DNA of 64,000 nt from an uncultured Bacteroidales bacterium (GTDB lineage: Bacteria; Bacteroidota; Bacteroidia; Bacteroidales; Muribaculaceae). The DNA is taken from positions 1 to 64,000 of the forward strand of contig CACWID010000005.1 in assembly GCA_902760865.1 (NCBI GenBank), given 5' to 3'. Both the position numbers and the translations under genes were made by a program. Under the pieces are notes generated by a model. That model worked only from the letters and a program-made list of their open reading frames with translations. It was not told where the DNA came from and made no database searches. Of this stretch, positions 34,253 to 43,501 are shown in pieces (positions within the stretch are counted from its first letter, which is position 1; each line of letters starts with the position of its first letter).

Positions 34253-34288
34253 AATAGCCTCTATTCCAAATAAATAGAGGCTATTTTT
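34253..34288 (+). terminator. Intrinsic terminator of the surface operon
   Basis: AATAGCCTCTA and TAGAGGCTATT form a perfect 11-bp stem around an 11-base loop, followed by a T tract, 24 bases after the dockerin gene stop. Confidence 0.85.
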
Positions 34289-34465
34289 AACCTCAATGAC
34301 AATAGTAAAGCGTGAGTGCCTCATAGCGCCCTAGGGTGGACCTCGTCTGGCAGAATTTGACGCAAATGAGCCTGCCGGGAAAACAGCCGTCAGACAGGCT
34401 CCGCGTGATGGATTTCTTTTGTCGGCTTTGTGGGGTTCCGACTTCGGGGATTCAGAAATTATCAC

Positions 34466-34473
34466 TACCTTTG
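34466..34473 (+). promoter_or_regulatory. -7 promoter box for cbiA
   Basis: TACCTTTG lies only 8 bases before the cbiA start codon, so the mRNA should be almost leaderless. Upstream (34351-34410) a GAGCCTG...CAGGCTC hairpin is visible, but no cobalamin riboswitch. Confidence 0.6.
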
Positions 34474-34481
34474 TCGGTTAA

Positions 34482-35741
34482 ATGAAGAGCGGTTTTCTCA
34501 TAGCGGCGCCTAACAGTGGCTCGGGCAAGACAACGGTTGCTCGGGGGCTGATGGCGTTGTTTGCCCGCAAGGGGTATCAGGTCCAACCGTTCAAGTGCGG
34601 ACCGGACTATATCGACACCAAGTTTCACGCTGCGGTGTGCGGCCGTGCGAGCATCAATCTGGACACGTTCATGGCCACGCCTGAGCATGTGCGGGACTTG
34701 TTTGGCCGCTATGGCAGCGATGCCGATGTGTGTATCGTCGAGGGGATGATGGGCCTGTTCGACGGCTATGACCGCGACAAGGGGTCGTCGGCCGAGGTGG
34801 CCAGTGTGCTGGGTCTGCCTGTCGTGCTGGTGGTGGATGCCAAGTCGTCGGCCTACTCGATGGCGGCGCTCATTCAGGGCTTTGTCAACTTCCGTAAGGA
34901 CGTGCACATCAGCGGCGTGATTTTCAACCGCGTGGGGTCGGCAAGGCATTTCGCCATGTTGCAGCAGGTGTGTGACGACCTGGGAATAGAATGCTATGGC
35001 TATCTGCCCAAGAAGGCCGAACTCGAGCAAGGTTCACGCTACCTGGGGCTGGACTTCAGCGAGAAGCCCGAGAGCAGACTCCTGGTTGAACTTCTGGAGG
35101 AGCATGTGCAATGGCAACGGCTCTTGGAACTGACAATCGGAGCCAGTGCAGTGACCATGCCCGGCAAGGAGGAAAAACAGGTTGGGCTCACCCTGATTGC
35201 CCGCAACGAGGAGTCGTTCTCCTTCATCTACCAGGAGAATATCGACCGGTTGGGAAATGTGACATTCTTCGACCCCGAGACCGATGTACCTTGCCTTGAC
35301 GATGTGACGCTGCTCTATCTGCCTGGCGGTTATCCTGAGAAGCATCTCGACGCGTTGGTCAAAGCCGAGGCGGCCCGACGGGCCATCAGGGACTATGCCG
35401 AGCGTGGCGGACGCATTATCGCCGAGTGCGGCGGCATGATGTACCTGTGTGAGAGCATTGTCACCGACGAGGGCGAATGGCCCATGTGCGGCGTGCTGCC
35501 CTATAGCATCACGGCCCGCAAGGAAGACCGCAGGCTCTCGTTGGGCTATCGCCGCTTCACGCTCGACGGCGAGGAATACCGTGGGCATGAGTTCCACTAT
35601 ACGCAGTTCATGGGCGAGGTGCCCCCATCAGTGACCCAGGTCTATAACGCCAAAGGGGAGCCCGTGCCGACACCCGTCATCCGCTACAAGAACATATTGG
35701 CGAGCTACACACACCTTTATCGAGTGAACAGTCAACAGTGA
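34482..35741 (+). CDS. cbiA: Cobyrinate a,c-diamide synthase (CbiA)
   Basis: A 419-residue enzyme that amidates the a and c side chains of (Co)byrinate using glutamine and ATP. The N-terminal P-loop is NSGSGKTTVARGL (about 10-22), and the C-terminal glutamine-amidotransferase domain has the Cys nucleophile in AECGGMMYLCES (about 314-325) and the terminal His in YRGHEFHYTQ. The last six residues (RVNSQQ) are encoded by the AACAGT-type repeat rather than conserved sequence. It starts the plus-strand cobalamin gene run. Confidence 0.92.
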   Translation: MKSGFLIAAPNSGSGKTTVARGLMALFARKGYQVQPFKCGPDYIDTKFHAAVCGRASINLDTFMATPEHVRDLFGRYGSDADVCIVEGMMGLFDGYDRDKGSSAEVASVLGLPVVLVVDAKSSAYSMAALIQGFVNFRKDVHISGVIFNRVGSARHFAMLQQVCDDLGIECYGYLPKKAELEQGSRYLGLDFSEKPESRLLVELLEEHVQWQRLLELTIGASAVTMPGKEEKQVGLTLIARNEESFSFIYQENIDRLGNVTFFDPETDVPCLDDVTLLYLPGGYPEKHLDALVKAEAARRAIRDYAERGGRIIAECGGMMYLCESIVTDEGEWPMCGVLPYSITARKEDRRLSLGYRRFTLDGEEYRGHEFHYTQFMGEVPPSVTQVYNAKGEPVPTPVIRYKNILASYTHLYRVNSQQ

Positions 35742-35826
35742 AAAGTGAAGAGTTAACAGTGAACAGTTAAGAGTGAACAGTTCTAGATCATCTAGAAAAT
35801 CTAGAGAATCTAGAAAACCTAGAAAC
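35724..35826 (+). repeat. AACAGT and TCTAGA short-repeat cluster
   Basis: Imperfect repeats of AGTGAACAG / AGTTAAGAG units (35724-35780) are followed by several copies of TCTAGA every 9 bases (35781-35826). It runs from the last codons of cbiA to the adenosyltransferase start. Confidence 0.8.
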
Positions 35827-35831
35827 TAAAC

Positions 35832-36332
35832 ATGAAACAGATATATACCAAAACGGGAGACGAGGGCATGACCAGCCTACGCGACGGGGTAAGAGTCCCG
35901 AAGGACGACCCGCGCATCGAGGTCAACGGCCAAATAGACCAGCTGAACGCCCATCTGGGCATCGTGAGGTCGATGCTCGGCCCTGACGATGCCAACCGCG
36001 AAATCATCCATGCCGTGCAGCGCGAACTGATGACGGTGATGAGCCACGTTGCCACGCCCGAAGGGAGTGTCAATCCGCGAGCACTCCATGCTCCAGAGAT
36101 TACCGCCCGGCTAGAGCAGGCCATTGACGCGGCCGATTATCAGGGCGGATTCGTCGTGCCTGGCGGAGGTTCACAGCTGTCCGCATTTGTCCATTTGGCA
36201 CGCACCCAGGCACGCACGGTGGAACGATGCCTGTGGTCGCTGAATCGGGAGCATCCGGTTGCCAGCGATGTGCTCGTGATGATGAACCGCCTGTCTGATT
36301 ATCTGTTTGTCTTAGCCAACGAAAAAGAATGA
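35832..36332 (+). CDS. PduO-type cob(I)yrinic acid a,c-diamide adenosyltransferase
   Basis: A 166-residue protein that transfers the 5'-deoxyadenosyl group from ATP to cobalt. The PduO signature is visible: YTKTGDEGMTSL (about 5-16, ATP binding), EVNGQIDQLNAHLG (about 30-43) and a C-terminal VPGGGSQLSAFVHLARTQAR (about 109-128) with the conserved arginines. It overlaps cbiP by 4 bases (ATGA). Confidence 0.9.
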   Translation: MKQIYTKTGDEGMTSLRDGVRVPKDDPRIEVNGQIDQLNAHLGIVRSMLGPDDANREIIHAVQRELMTVMSHVATPEGSVNPRALHAPEITARLEQAIDAADYQGGFVVPGGGSQLSAFVHLARTQARTVERCLWSLNREHPVASDVLVMMNRLSDYLFVLANEKE

Positions 36333-37804
36333 AGCAATTACATCCCATCATGTTTGCCGGGACGGGCAGCGACGTGGGCAAGAGTATTGTGGCTGCTGCC
36401 TTCTGCCGCATCTTCAGGCAGGACGGCTACAACCCCGCCCCGTTCAAGGCCCAGAATATGGCGCTGAACTCCTATGCCACCCCCGAAGGGCTGGAAATCG
36501 GCCGTGCCCAGGCCGTGCAAGCCGAGGCGGCCGGGATTCCGTGCCACACCGACATGAACCCATTGCTGCTGAAGCCGCAGTCCGACCACACGTCACAGGT
36601 CATCCTGCACGGCAAGCCCATCGGCAACAAGAATGCCTATGACTACTGGCGCCGAGGCACATCGGACATCGACTTCCGCAGCGAGGTCTGCGCCGCTTTC
36701 GACCGCCTGGCGAGCCGTTTCAACCCCGTCGTAATGGAGGGCGCCGGCAGCATCTCGGAGATCAACCTCAAGGAAACGGATCTGGTGAACCTGCCCATGG
36801 CCCGTCATGCCCATGCCAATGTCATTCTGGTGGGCGACATCGACCGCGGAGGGGTGTTTGCCTCGGTCTATGGCAGCATCGCCTTGCAGACGCCCGAGGA
36901 CCGCCGTCTCATCAAGGGCATCATCATCAACAAGTTCCGTGGCGACATGCGCCTGTTTGACGAAGGCCGCAAGATGCTGGAAGACATCTGCGGGGTCCCC
37001 GTGCTAGGTGTCATCCCCTATTTCAAGGACATCCACATCGAGGAGGAGGACAGCGTGGCCCTGGTGCAGAAGTCCATGCAGGCCGAGCGCGGCAAGGTCA
37101 ACGTGGCGGTTGTCATGCTGCGGCACCTGTCCAATTACACCGACTTTGACGCCCTGGAGCGAGACCCGCGGGTCCATCTTTTCTACACAAATAATACCGA
37201 GGACCTCAAGAAGGCCGACATCATCATCCTGCCTGGCACTAAATCGACGCTGCATGACCTGTACGAACTGCGTCGCAACGGCTGCGCCCAGGCCATCATC
37301 CGCGCTCATCGCGAGGGCACGGCGGTGTTGGGCATCTGCGGCGGCTACCAGATGATGGGTATGGAGGTGCTTGACCCCGACCACGTGGAGGGCGATATCG
37401 AACGTTTGCCTGGCCTGGGTCTGCTACCCACAACCACGACGATGAACGGCGACAAGCAGACGCGCCAAGTTTCCTGCCAGTACGGGCAGGGCTACGAAAT
37501 CCATCAGGGCGAGACACACCCCGTGGGCGGAGCCACGGCCTCTCCCCTGCTCCACCTGGATGACGGGCGCAACGACGGTTACATCGTGGACGGCAAGTGC
37601 ATGGGCACCTACGTCCACGGCATCCTCGACAATGCCCCCTTTGTGGACTTCCTGCTGGAGCCGTTCGGCGACAAGATTGCCGAGGGCGACAGGCCGTTTG
37701 ACTATGCCGCTTTCAAGGAAGAGCAATACGACAAACTCGCCGACCATGTGCGCCGGTATGTCGATATGGAACAAATCTACAAAATCCTGACTGACCATGA
37801 TTGA
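36329..37804 (+). CDS. cbiP: Cobyric acid synthase (CbiP)
   Basis: A 491-residue glutamine-dependent enzyme that amidates four side chains of adenosyl-cobyrinate diamide. The P-loop is GTGSDVGKSIVAAAF (about 11-25), with the substrate loop FKAQNMALNSYAT following. The amidotransferase domain has the catalytic Cys in GICGGYQMMG (about 336-345) and the His in GTYVHGILDN. Its end overlaps the aminotransferase gene by 8 bases. Confidence 0.92.
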   Translation: MKQLHPIMFAGTGSDVGKSIVAAAFCRIFRQDGYNPAPFKAQNMALNSYATPEGLEIGRAQAVQAEAAGIPCHTDMNPLLLKPQSDHTSQVILHGKPIGNKNAYDYWRRGTSDIDFRSEVCAAFDRLASRFNPVVMEGAGSISEINLKETDLVNLPMARHAHANVILVGDIDRGGVFASVYGSIALQTPEDRRLIKGIIINKFRGDMRLFDEGRKMLEDICGVPVLGVIPYFKDIHIEEEDSVALVQKSMQAERGKVNVAVVMLRHLSNYTDFDALERDPRVHLFYTNNTEDLKKADIIILPGTKSTLHDLYELRRNGCAQAIIRAHREGTAVLGICGGYQMMGMEVLDPDHVEGDIERLPGLGLLPTTTTMNGDKQTRQVSCQYGQGYEIHQGETHPVGGATASPLLHLDDGRNDGYIVDGKCMGTYVHGILDNAPFVDFLLEPFGDKIAEGDRPFDYAAFKEEQYDKLADHVRRYVDMEQIYKILTDHD

Positions 37805-38795
37805 AGGACACGGCGACGACCTCTACAAGTACCCGGGCATCAAGATGAACTTCAGTTCCAACATCTACAACGGGACTGACCTGAGCGCTCTGCAAGACTT
37901 CCTGTGCTCCCGCATGGAGGTTATGCGCTCCTACCCCGAGCCGTCGGCAGCATCGCTGGAGCAGATGATTGCAAGCGACTGCGGCATCAGCCCCGACGAG
38001 GTGCTGGTCACCAGCGGCGCGGTCGATGCCATCTACCTGATTGCCCAGACGTTCAGGCAGATGGGCTCCTGCCGCATCATGCAGCCCACCTTCAGGGAAT
38101 ACGAGGACGCATGCCGCGTGTTCGGTTTCAATGAGCGTGAGGATGGCGACCTGTGTTGGCTCTGCAACCCCAATAATCCTACGGGCCATGTGCTGCCCGT
38201 CAACGAGGTCCTGGCGCTGGCTGATAAGCACCGGCTGCTCGTCGTGGACCAATCCTATGAGGACTACACGTTGGCCCGCCTGTTGGCTCCGGCCGATGCC
38301 GTGAGGCGCGACAATATCATCCTGCTGCACTCCATGACCAAGCGCTATGCCGTGCCGGGATTGCGGTTGGGTTATGTCACCGCTTCGGCTCCCGTCATCA
38401 GCCGCCTGCGGGAACAGTACCGCCCCTGGGCCATCAACGCCCTCTCGCTCGAGGCGGGCAAATGGCTCGTCGAGCGTGGAGCTGTCGCCATTCCCGACCT
38501 GAAGGCTTATCTCACCGAGACCAAGCGACTGATGCTGGGACTCAATGCTATCGAGGGGATTGACACACTGGAGACCCAGACCAATTTCTTCCTGTGCTCC
38601 ATTCGGCATACCACCGCGTCCGAGCTGAAGGAATACCTGGCCCATGAACACGGCATCCTCATCCGCGATGCCTCCAACTTCACAGGGCTCACTCCGCACC
38701 ACTTCCGCATCGCCACGCAATCGCCCCAAGAGAACGACGCCCTCGTCGCCTCAATAAGAAACTACAAATTACACGAATTAAACGAATGGCATTAG
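37797..38795 (+). CDS. cobD: L-threonine-O-3-phosphate decarboxylase-like PLP enzyme
   Basis: A 332-residue fold-type I PLP enzyme that makes (R)-1-amino-2-propanol phosphate, the linker to the nucleotide loop. It resembles histidinol-phosphate aminotransferase; the PLP lysine is in the SMTKRYAVPGLRLGY segment (about 181-195), preceded by NPNNPTGHV (about 124-132) and DQSYEDYT. In this position (after cbiP, before cbiB) it is most likely the CobD activity rather than an amino-acid aminotransferase. It overlaps cbiB by 10 bases. Confidence 0.82.
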   Translation: MIEGHGDDLYKYPGIKMNFSSNIYNGTDLSALQDFLCSRMEVMRSYPEPSAASLEQMIASDCGISPDEVLVTSGAVDAIYLIAQTFRQMGSCRIMQPTFREYEDACRVFGFNEREDGDLCWLCNPNNPTGHVLPVNEVLALADKHRLLVVDQSYEDYTLARLLAPADAVRRDNIILLHSMTKRYAVPGLRLGYVTASAPVISRLREQYRPWAINALSLEAGKWLVERGAVAIPDLKAYLTETKRLMLGLNAIEGIDTLETQTNFFLCSIRHTTASELKEYLAHEHGILIRDASNFTGLTPHHFRIATQSPQENDALVASIRNYKLHELNEWH

Positions 38796-39712
38796 CATTG
38801 ATATTAATATTGCCATTGCTGCTGGGCTGGTTGCTGGATTTTGTGTTTGGCGACCCGTCACGGTTGCCGCATCCCGTCGTGTGGTTCGGCAAGATGATTT
38901 CTTGGGGCGAGCATCGCCTCAATCACGGGGCGCATCGCATGGCCAAGGGTGCTGTGATGGCCATCTGTTTCATCTTGCTGGTATTTTTTGTCGTTTGGGA
39001 GTTGAAACGGCTGATGCCTAACATGGTCTTGTGGCTCATCCTTGACACCATCATCATTTTCTATTGCCTGGCGGGGACGACGCTCATCCGCGAGGTACGC
39101 GAGGTGTTCTTGGCGCTGGACCGTTCGCTGGACGAGGGACGCCAGCAGGTCGCCCGCATCGTCGGCCGCGACACTTCGCAACTGTCGGCCCAAGAGGTGC
39201 GGACCGCCGCCCTCGAGACCCTTGCCGAGAACCTGAGCGACGGCGTGATAGCCCCCCTGTTCTGGTTTGCGTTGCTAGGCACGCCGGGCATGCTGGCCTA
39301 CAAGATGGTCAACACCCTCGACTCGATGATCGGCTACCGCACCGAGCGTTACAAGGACTTCGGCTGCTGGGCCGCCCACATCGACGACGTGGCCAACTAT
39401 ATTCCTGCTCGACTGACCGCCATGCTTATGGTCATCGCGTCAGGCAAGTTGTCGCTCCTGAAATTCGTGTGGAAAAACGGCAGCAAGCACGCCAGCCCCA
39501 ATAGCGGTTACCCCGAGGCCGCCCTGGCTGGAATCCTCAACTGCCGTTTCGGCGGTCCACACTACTACTTCGGCGAACTCTTCGACAAACCCTTCATCGG
39601 CGAGAACGACCGAGAGTTGACCACCCAGGACATGCACACCGCCGTCCGCATCAACCGCCTTGCCGAGGTCCTCATGCTTGCCTTGACATTTGTCACGGTA
39701 CTATCTCTTTGA
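38786..39712 (+). CDS. cbiB: Adenosylcobinamide-phosphate synthase (CbiB)
   Basis: A 308-residue integral membrane protein that attaches the aminopropanol (phosphate) arm to cobyric acid. Several hydrophobic segments alternate with the conserved DFVFGDPSRLPHPVVWFGKM loop (about 12-31), a central LAENLSDGVIAPLFW (about 147-161) and NTLDSMIGYRTERYKDFG (about 172-190). The gene closes the plus-strand run from cbiA. Confidence 0.92.
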   Translation: MALALILILPLLLGWLLDFVFGDPSRLPHPVVWFGKMISWGEHRLNHGAHRMAKGAVMAICFILLVFFVVWELKRLMPNMVLWLILDTIIIFYCLAGTTLIREVREVFLALDRSLDEGRQQVARIVGRDTSQLSAQEVRTAALETLAENLSDGVIAPLFWFALLGTPGMLAYKMVNTLDSMIGYRTERYKDFGCWAAHIDDVANYIPARLTAMLMVIASGKLSLLKFVWKNGSKHASPNSGYPEAALAGILNCRFGGPHYYFGELFDKPFIGENDRELTTQDMHTAVRINRLAEVLMLALTFVTVLSL

Positions 39713-39792
39713 TTGTTTCTAGAAGAGTTTGGTAATGAGGACAGTAAGACAGAAGACACATTTATTTGTGAAAAAGCAGTATCTTTGCACCT

Positions 39793-40188
39793 ATGACGAC
39801 TAGAGAAGAATTGATACTGGATTGCCGTTATTACAATGGCGAAGGCGAAGCACCGGAGTCGTTACCTAAAGGAAAGGAACTCTTTTGGGACTACGAACGA
39901 GTGTGGACAAGTTGGGTCCTGGAAGGATCTGATAGGCTTCAGAAAAATATCGATTATTATACCGAAGAATATGATTTGCCTCATCTCCTTCCTGAAAGTG
40001 ACGGCACCCCATTGGGATTAAAAGCTTTGCTTTTCAGTCGCTATGATTATTGGGTTGGTTATATGGGTGGTTCTAAAAAAGAGTATGCCAAGAGTTTTAA
40101 GAATTGGTATTTTAATAAATATGTCGCTGGCACCAGAACCCATCGTCAACTGTTGAATCAGCAACAAGCAGGCGACGGCCATGAGTAA
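39793..40188 (+). CDS. Hypothetical protein, 131 aa
   Basis: A soluble protein rich in aromatic residues (FWDYERVWTSW, YYTEEYD, SRYDYWVGYMGG) of unknown function. A -7 box TATCTTTG at 39780-39787 ends 5 bases before the ATG, implying a leaderless transcript. The C-terminus (QQQAGDGHE) looks disordered. A stem-loop at 40217-40247 follows the stop. Confidence 0.65.
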   Translation: MTTREELILDCRYYNGEGEAPESLPKGKELFWDYERVWTSWVLEGSDRLQKNIDYYTEEYDLPHLLPESDGTPLGLKALLFSRYDYWVGYMGGSKKEYAKSFKNWYFNKYVAGTRTHRQLLNQQQAGDGHE

Positions 40189-40216
40189 CCTGCACAAACC
40201 ATTCTTAGGAAGAAAA

Positions 40217-40247
40217 CCATCATTCTGTTGCTAAAGTAGAATGATGG
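40217..40247 (+). terminator. Hairpin after the 131-aa gene
   Basis: CCATCATTCT and AGAATGATGG form a perfect 10-bp stem around an 11-base loop. The following bases are C-rich, not T-rich, so it is a weak terminator at best. Confidence 0.5.
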
Positions 40248-40321
40248 CCCCATTTACTAAAAGACATCCTCTTTTTAGGGAAAACCATAGTTGAACTGGG
40301 CAAGATTTGGGAAATTAATGT

Positions 40322-40329
40322 TACTTTTG
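40322..40329 (+). promoter_or_regulatory. -7 promoter box for the AtoE-type transporter
   Basis: TACTTTTG, 27 bases before the transporter ATG at 40357. Confidence 0.55.
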
Positions 40330-40356
40330 CGCCATTAATCTAAAAAAAGAAGACTC

Positions 40357-41703
40357 ATGATAAAATTTTGCGTGCGTTTAGTGCAACGTTGGTTGCCCGA
40401 ACCGTTTATATTCGCCATACTGCTTACCTTCGTAGCTGCGTTTGTAGCGATGCCATTGTGTCACCAGACCCCCATCGAGGTGGTTGAGCACTGGGGTGGC
40501 GGCGTATGGAATTTGTTGGCGTTTGCCATGCAGATGTCTCTGGTTCTGGTATGTGGATCGACCCTGGCTGCGGCACCGGTTGTCAAGCGAGCCATTGCTT
40601 CGATGGCCCGCGTGCCCCAGAGTGCCCCCGCAGCAATAGCACTTGTGACTGTCGTGTCGGCATTGGCCTGCTGCCTTAACTGGGGCTTTGGCCTTATCGT
40701 GGGCGTCGTGTTCGCCAAGGCAATAGCACGTCAGCGTTCTGATGTCGATTATCGACTGCTTATCGCATCGGCCTACAGCGGCTTCGTCGTGTGGCATGCC
40801 GGCATCTCCGGCTCAATTCCCCTCACGATGGCCACACCTGGCGATTCGCTCGCTATGGCCACCAATGGTGCGCTGACCGACCCTGTGCCATTGGCACAAA
40901 CCATTTTCGACTGGCACAATCTGGTGACTGTGCTGTTTGTGATTATCGGCATCACCGTCGCCAACACCTTGATGCACCCTAAGCAGGGTATCCTCACCAT
41001 CGACCCTGCGCTCCTTAGGGACGATGAGCCTATCGCGACCAGCGCTTCCCCCACGGCCAAGACTCCTGCACAACGGCTCGAGCACAGCAAATTACTCTCG
41101 TGGCTCGTGGCGCTGATGCTCGTGGCCTATCTCGTGATTCATCTCGGCGTGCGCGGTGCAGGTTTGGACCTTGGCGGCGTCATCATGATATTCCTCGCGC
41201 TGGGACTCGTGCTGCACTCCACGCCAGTCGACTACGTACGCGCCTTCGGAAAAGCGACCTCAGGTGCTGCCGGCATCATTTTGCAGTTCCCCTTCTATGC
41301 CGGCATCATGGGCATCATTACCGGCATCGGCGTCAGCGGCATCAGCCTTGGTGGCGTCATGGCCGAAGCATGCATCCGCATCAGCAATCCCGTCACCTAT
41401 CCGTTGCTCACCTTCCTTTGTGCCGCAGTGCTCAACATGTTTGTGCCTAGTGGCGGCGGTCATTGGGCTGTGCAAGCACCGGTGATGTTCACTGCCGGTG
41501 CCAACCTCGGCGTGGACCCCGGCTTGACGGGCATGGCCATTGCATGGGGCGACGCATGGACCAACCTCATTCAGCCATTCTGGGCCCTCCCGGCCCTGGC
41601 AATAGCTCGCCTTGACGCAAAGGACATCATGGGCTACTGCCTCATCGACCTTCTCGTCACCGGTTTCATCATCTGCGCCGGCCTGTTGGTTTGGGCGATG
41701 TAG
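40357..41703 (+). CDS. atoE: AtoE-type short-chain fatty acid transporter
   Basis: A 448-residue integral membrane protein of the AtoE/TIGR00366 family, about 10-12 membrane helices. Visible family segments are MARVPQSAPAAIALVT (about 83-98), ALACCLNWGFGLIVGVVFAK (about 103-122) and WAVQAPVMFTAGANLGVDPG (about 374-393). It probably carries acetoacetate or butyrate-type acids. It is unrelated to cobalamin and sits between the two halves of the cobalamin locus. Its 3' end is overlapped antisense by the truncated phage-like gene. Confidence 0.85.
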   Translation: MIKFCVRLVQRWLPEPFIFAILLTFVAAFVAMPLCHQTPIEVVEHWGGGVWNLLAFAMQMSLVLVCGSTLAAAPVVKRAIASMARVPQSAPAAIALVTVVSALACCLNWGFGLIVGVVFAKAIARQRSDVDYRLLIASAYSGFVVWHAGISGSIPLTMATPGDSLAMATNGALTDPVPLAQTIFDWHNLVTVLFVIIGITVANTLMHPKQGILTIDPALLRDDEPIATSASPTAKTPAQRLEHSKLLSWLVALMLVAYLVIHLGVRGAGLDLGGVIMIFLALGLVLHSTPVDYVRAFGKATSGAAGIILQFPFYAGIMGIITGIGVSGISLGGVMAEACIRISNPVTYPLLTFLCAAVLNMFVPSGGGHWAVQAPVMFTAGANLGVDPGLTGMAIAWGDAWTNLIQPFWALPALAIARLDAKDIMGYCLIDLLVTGFIICAGLLVWAM

Positions 41704-42137
41704 AGAAAACTTGAGGCAACGCCGATGGCGTTGAGCCTCGCGGTGTGCTGGTCGATGATGTCCTGCATCTCGAGCACGGTGTCGGTGAGTTCGTCGTTCG
41801 TCTCACCGATGCCCTGGATGCGGATGTAGTCCTCGGCAGTGAGCACGCCGGCACGGGTGCGTGTGGCCGGGCCGATGGCGAGCGTGAGCGACGAGGTTGC
41901 CCCGTCGACCATGCTGCGAGCCATGAGCTGCAGGATGACGTTGCTGTGGTCATCGACGTTGCGCTGCTGGATGTCGTAGAGGAAACGGTACTGCTGGAGC
42001 GTTTCCTTCCAGAAGCGGATGATGTTGTACTCGGTCTCGCTGGTGGCGGTGGCCAGCAGGTCGGCGATGGACTGGAGGATGGAGCCGACGGTCTCGGGCG
42101 AGATGCTTTCTTTGCATAATCTGCTCTCGTTCGGCAA
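41634..42137 (-). pseudogene. Truncated phage-like gene
   Basis: The N-terminal 140 codons look like a real protein (SPETVGSILQSIADLLATAT, IIRFWKETLQQYRFLYDIQQ, TARLNAIGVASSF). The last 20-odd codons run antisense into the AtoE gene, so the original 3' end has been replaced at about 41,704. No known family is recognised, but the neighbouring fragments at 43502 and 43920 look phage-derived. The true start (42137 or an in-frame alternative) is uncertain. Confidence 0.45.
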
Positions 42138-42313
42138 TGTTCAAACAAGTTTGACATTGCTCTCACTTAATCGCAGATTTCTCGGTCTCAACGCGGAATG
42201 CGGAGATCAGGGATGTCAATTGTTGGATGTCAATCATAATCAAAATAGCTTTGCGATTTTACTTCGCAAAACTACTTTGATTGGGCGGTGTGGTAAAAGA
42301 CACGGTTTTGGGC

Positions 42314-42347
42314 AAAAAAATAGCCCACCGAGGTCATCGGTGAGCCT
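42314..42347 (-). terminator. Intrinsic terminator of the plug-like gene
   Basis: On the minus strand, a stem of about 10 bp (AGGCTCACCGA with TCGGTGGGCT) around a 5-base loop, followed by ATTTTTTTG. It lies about 40 bases downstream of the 146-aa gene stop. Confidence 0.75.
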
Positions 42348-42386
42348 ATGAATTTTACCATAATCGTTTGTTATGCCTTCATCAGA

Positions 42387-42827
42387 TTATTCTTCTTTCT
42401 TCTTTTTTAATTTACTATTCTCTGTTGTTATGATAATGGCCCCGTTCAATTTTCCATAATTAGGATAAACTGACGTGGCAATGTTTCCAGGCAGGGTATT
42501 AAAACCTTCCAATTTGCCAAAGACTATACCGTTTTTTCTAAGAGTCTTTTCAATTAATACTTGAGCTGGTTCTGAAATATCTTCAGCGTCAACAACGATA
42601 TTGTCATAGATCAATCCATCCACGACCCACAAAACTTTGGGCATTTCATCAGGAGGAATAGGTTGAGCACAGATCGTACCCCTGTGGCGGCTGGAGTCCG
42701 ATGGCACCTGGACTATAACGGTATCTCTAAACACTTGAGGAGACATAGCATCAGCTGCCAAAGTTTTGATTTGAGCCAATATAGCAATTGCCAAAAAAAT
42801 AAATAGTTTGCTTCTCATAACAGTCAT
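42387..42827 (-). CDS. Secreted TonB-plug-like domain protein, 146 aa
   Basis: A signal peptide (about 4-24, ending TLAA) is followed by PKVLWVVDGLIYDNIVVDAE (about 62-81), the LEGFNTLP segment and GAIIITTENSK (about 128-138). The order (VVDG, then NGVIIITTK-like end) is that of the plug domain of TonB receptors, but without barrel or receptor part. A -7 box TAACTTTG lies at 42845-42852, close to the divergent promoter of the next gene. It is inserted within phage-derived DNA. Confidence 0.6.
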   Translation of the reverse strand: MTVMRSKLFIFLAIAILAQIKTLAADAMSPQVFRDTVIVQVPSDSSRHRGTICAQPIPPDEMPKVLWVVDGLIYDNIVVDAEDISEPAQVLIEKTLRKNGIVFGKLEGFNTLPGNIATSVYPNYGKLNGAIIITTENSKLKKKKEE

Positions 42828-42893
42828 AAGTTTTTGTTATGCGGCAAAGTTACAAGAATTTTTAAAATGACACACTTTTTCATGGAAAAGATG

Positions 42894-42901
42894 TATCTTT
42901 G
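42894..42901 (+). promoter_or_regulatory. -7 promoter box for the 164-aa secreted protein
   Basis: TATCTTTG, 32 bases before the ATG at 42934; part of a divergent promoter pair with the plug-like gene. Confidence 0.6.
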
Positions 42902-42933
42902 TGGCATCAAGAACCAATAACAACTCTTTCCAC

Positions 42934-43428
42934 ATGAAAAGATTTTTTTTGTTGATATTACCATTTTTATTTTTGCCTCTCCTTGTATATTCCGTTGAGG
43001 AAACACAATATGTCGTTGATCACGACTATGGAGATGTTGAACAAAAAGATATTGATGTTCTCACAGTGAGAACCTACAACCATTTTGTTTGCTATCAAAC
43101 TATTATAGATGGCGACACTTCTGTCGTTATTGCTTTACGTTCTCCACAGTCAGATTCATTGGCGGGCAAGACAATAAATAACGTCTCGTTACGCAAGATG
43201 AATTCTTTTCGTATTCCATTTTGGTCCGCAGAAACCAGCAATTTGCATATAGGATATTTTTCTTGTGAAGGAGATACAATCTACTTTGACCATGAAAGAT
43301 ATAAAATCTATCTGCAAGATGACGAAAGGATCAAGTATGTAAAGTGGTCAAAAACAATCACATCTAAAGGGGATACAATTGAAGTATCTGAAGAATATCC
43401 GAATAAAAGAAGGCAAAAACTAAAGTAG
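42934..43428 (+). CDS. Secreted hypothetical protein, 164 aa
   Basis: The ATG at 42934 gives the signal peptide MKRFFLLILPFLFLPLLVYS; an 11-codon longer frame would overlap the promoter. The mature protein is beta-rich with charged surface-like strands (DIDVLTVRTYNHFVCYQT, FDHERYKIYLQDDERI). No family is recognised. The base composition is more AT-rich than the cobalamin genes on either side. Confidence 0.6.
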   Translation: MKRFFLLILPFLFLPLLVYSVEETQYVVDHDYGDVEQKDIDVLTVRTYNHFVCYQTIIDGDTSVVIALRSPQSDSLAGKTINNVSLRKMNSFRIPFWSAETSNLHIGYFSCEGDTIYFDHERYKIYLQDDERIKYVKWSKTITSKGDTIEVSEEYPNKRRQKLK

Positions 43429-43501
43429 GTATTAAAAAACAGGCGACACTCACGCGTGGCCTGCTCTACTAATGTAATAGTACCATGAAAAACACAAACT
43501 T

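Noticed and set aside
35724-35826. Repeats considered as a CRISPR array
   Set aside because: The units are 6-9 bases with no spacers of constant length, and no cas genes are present.
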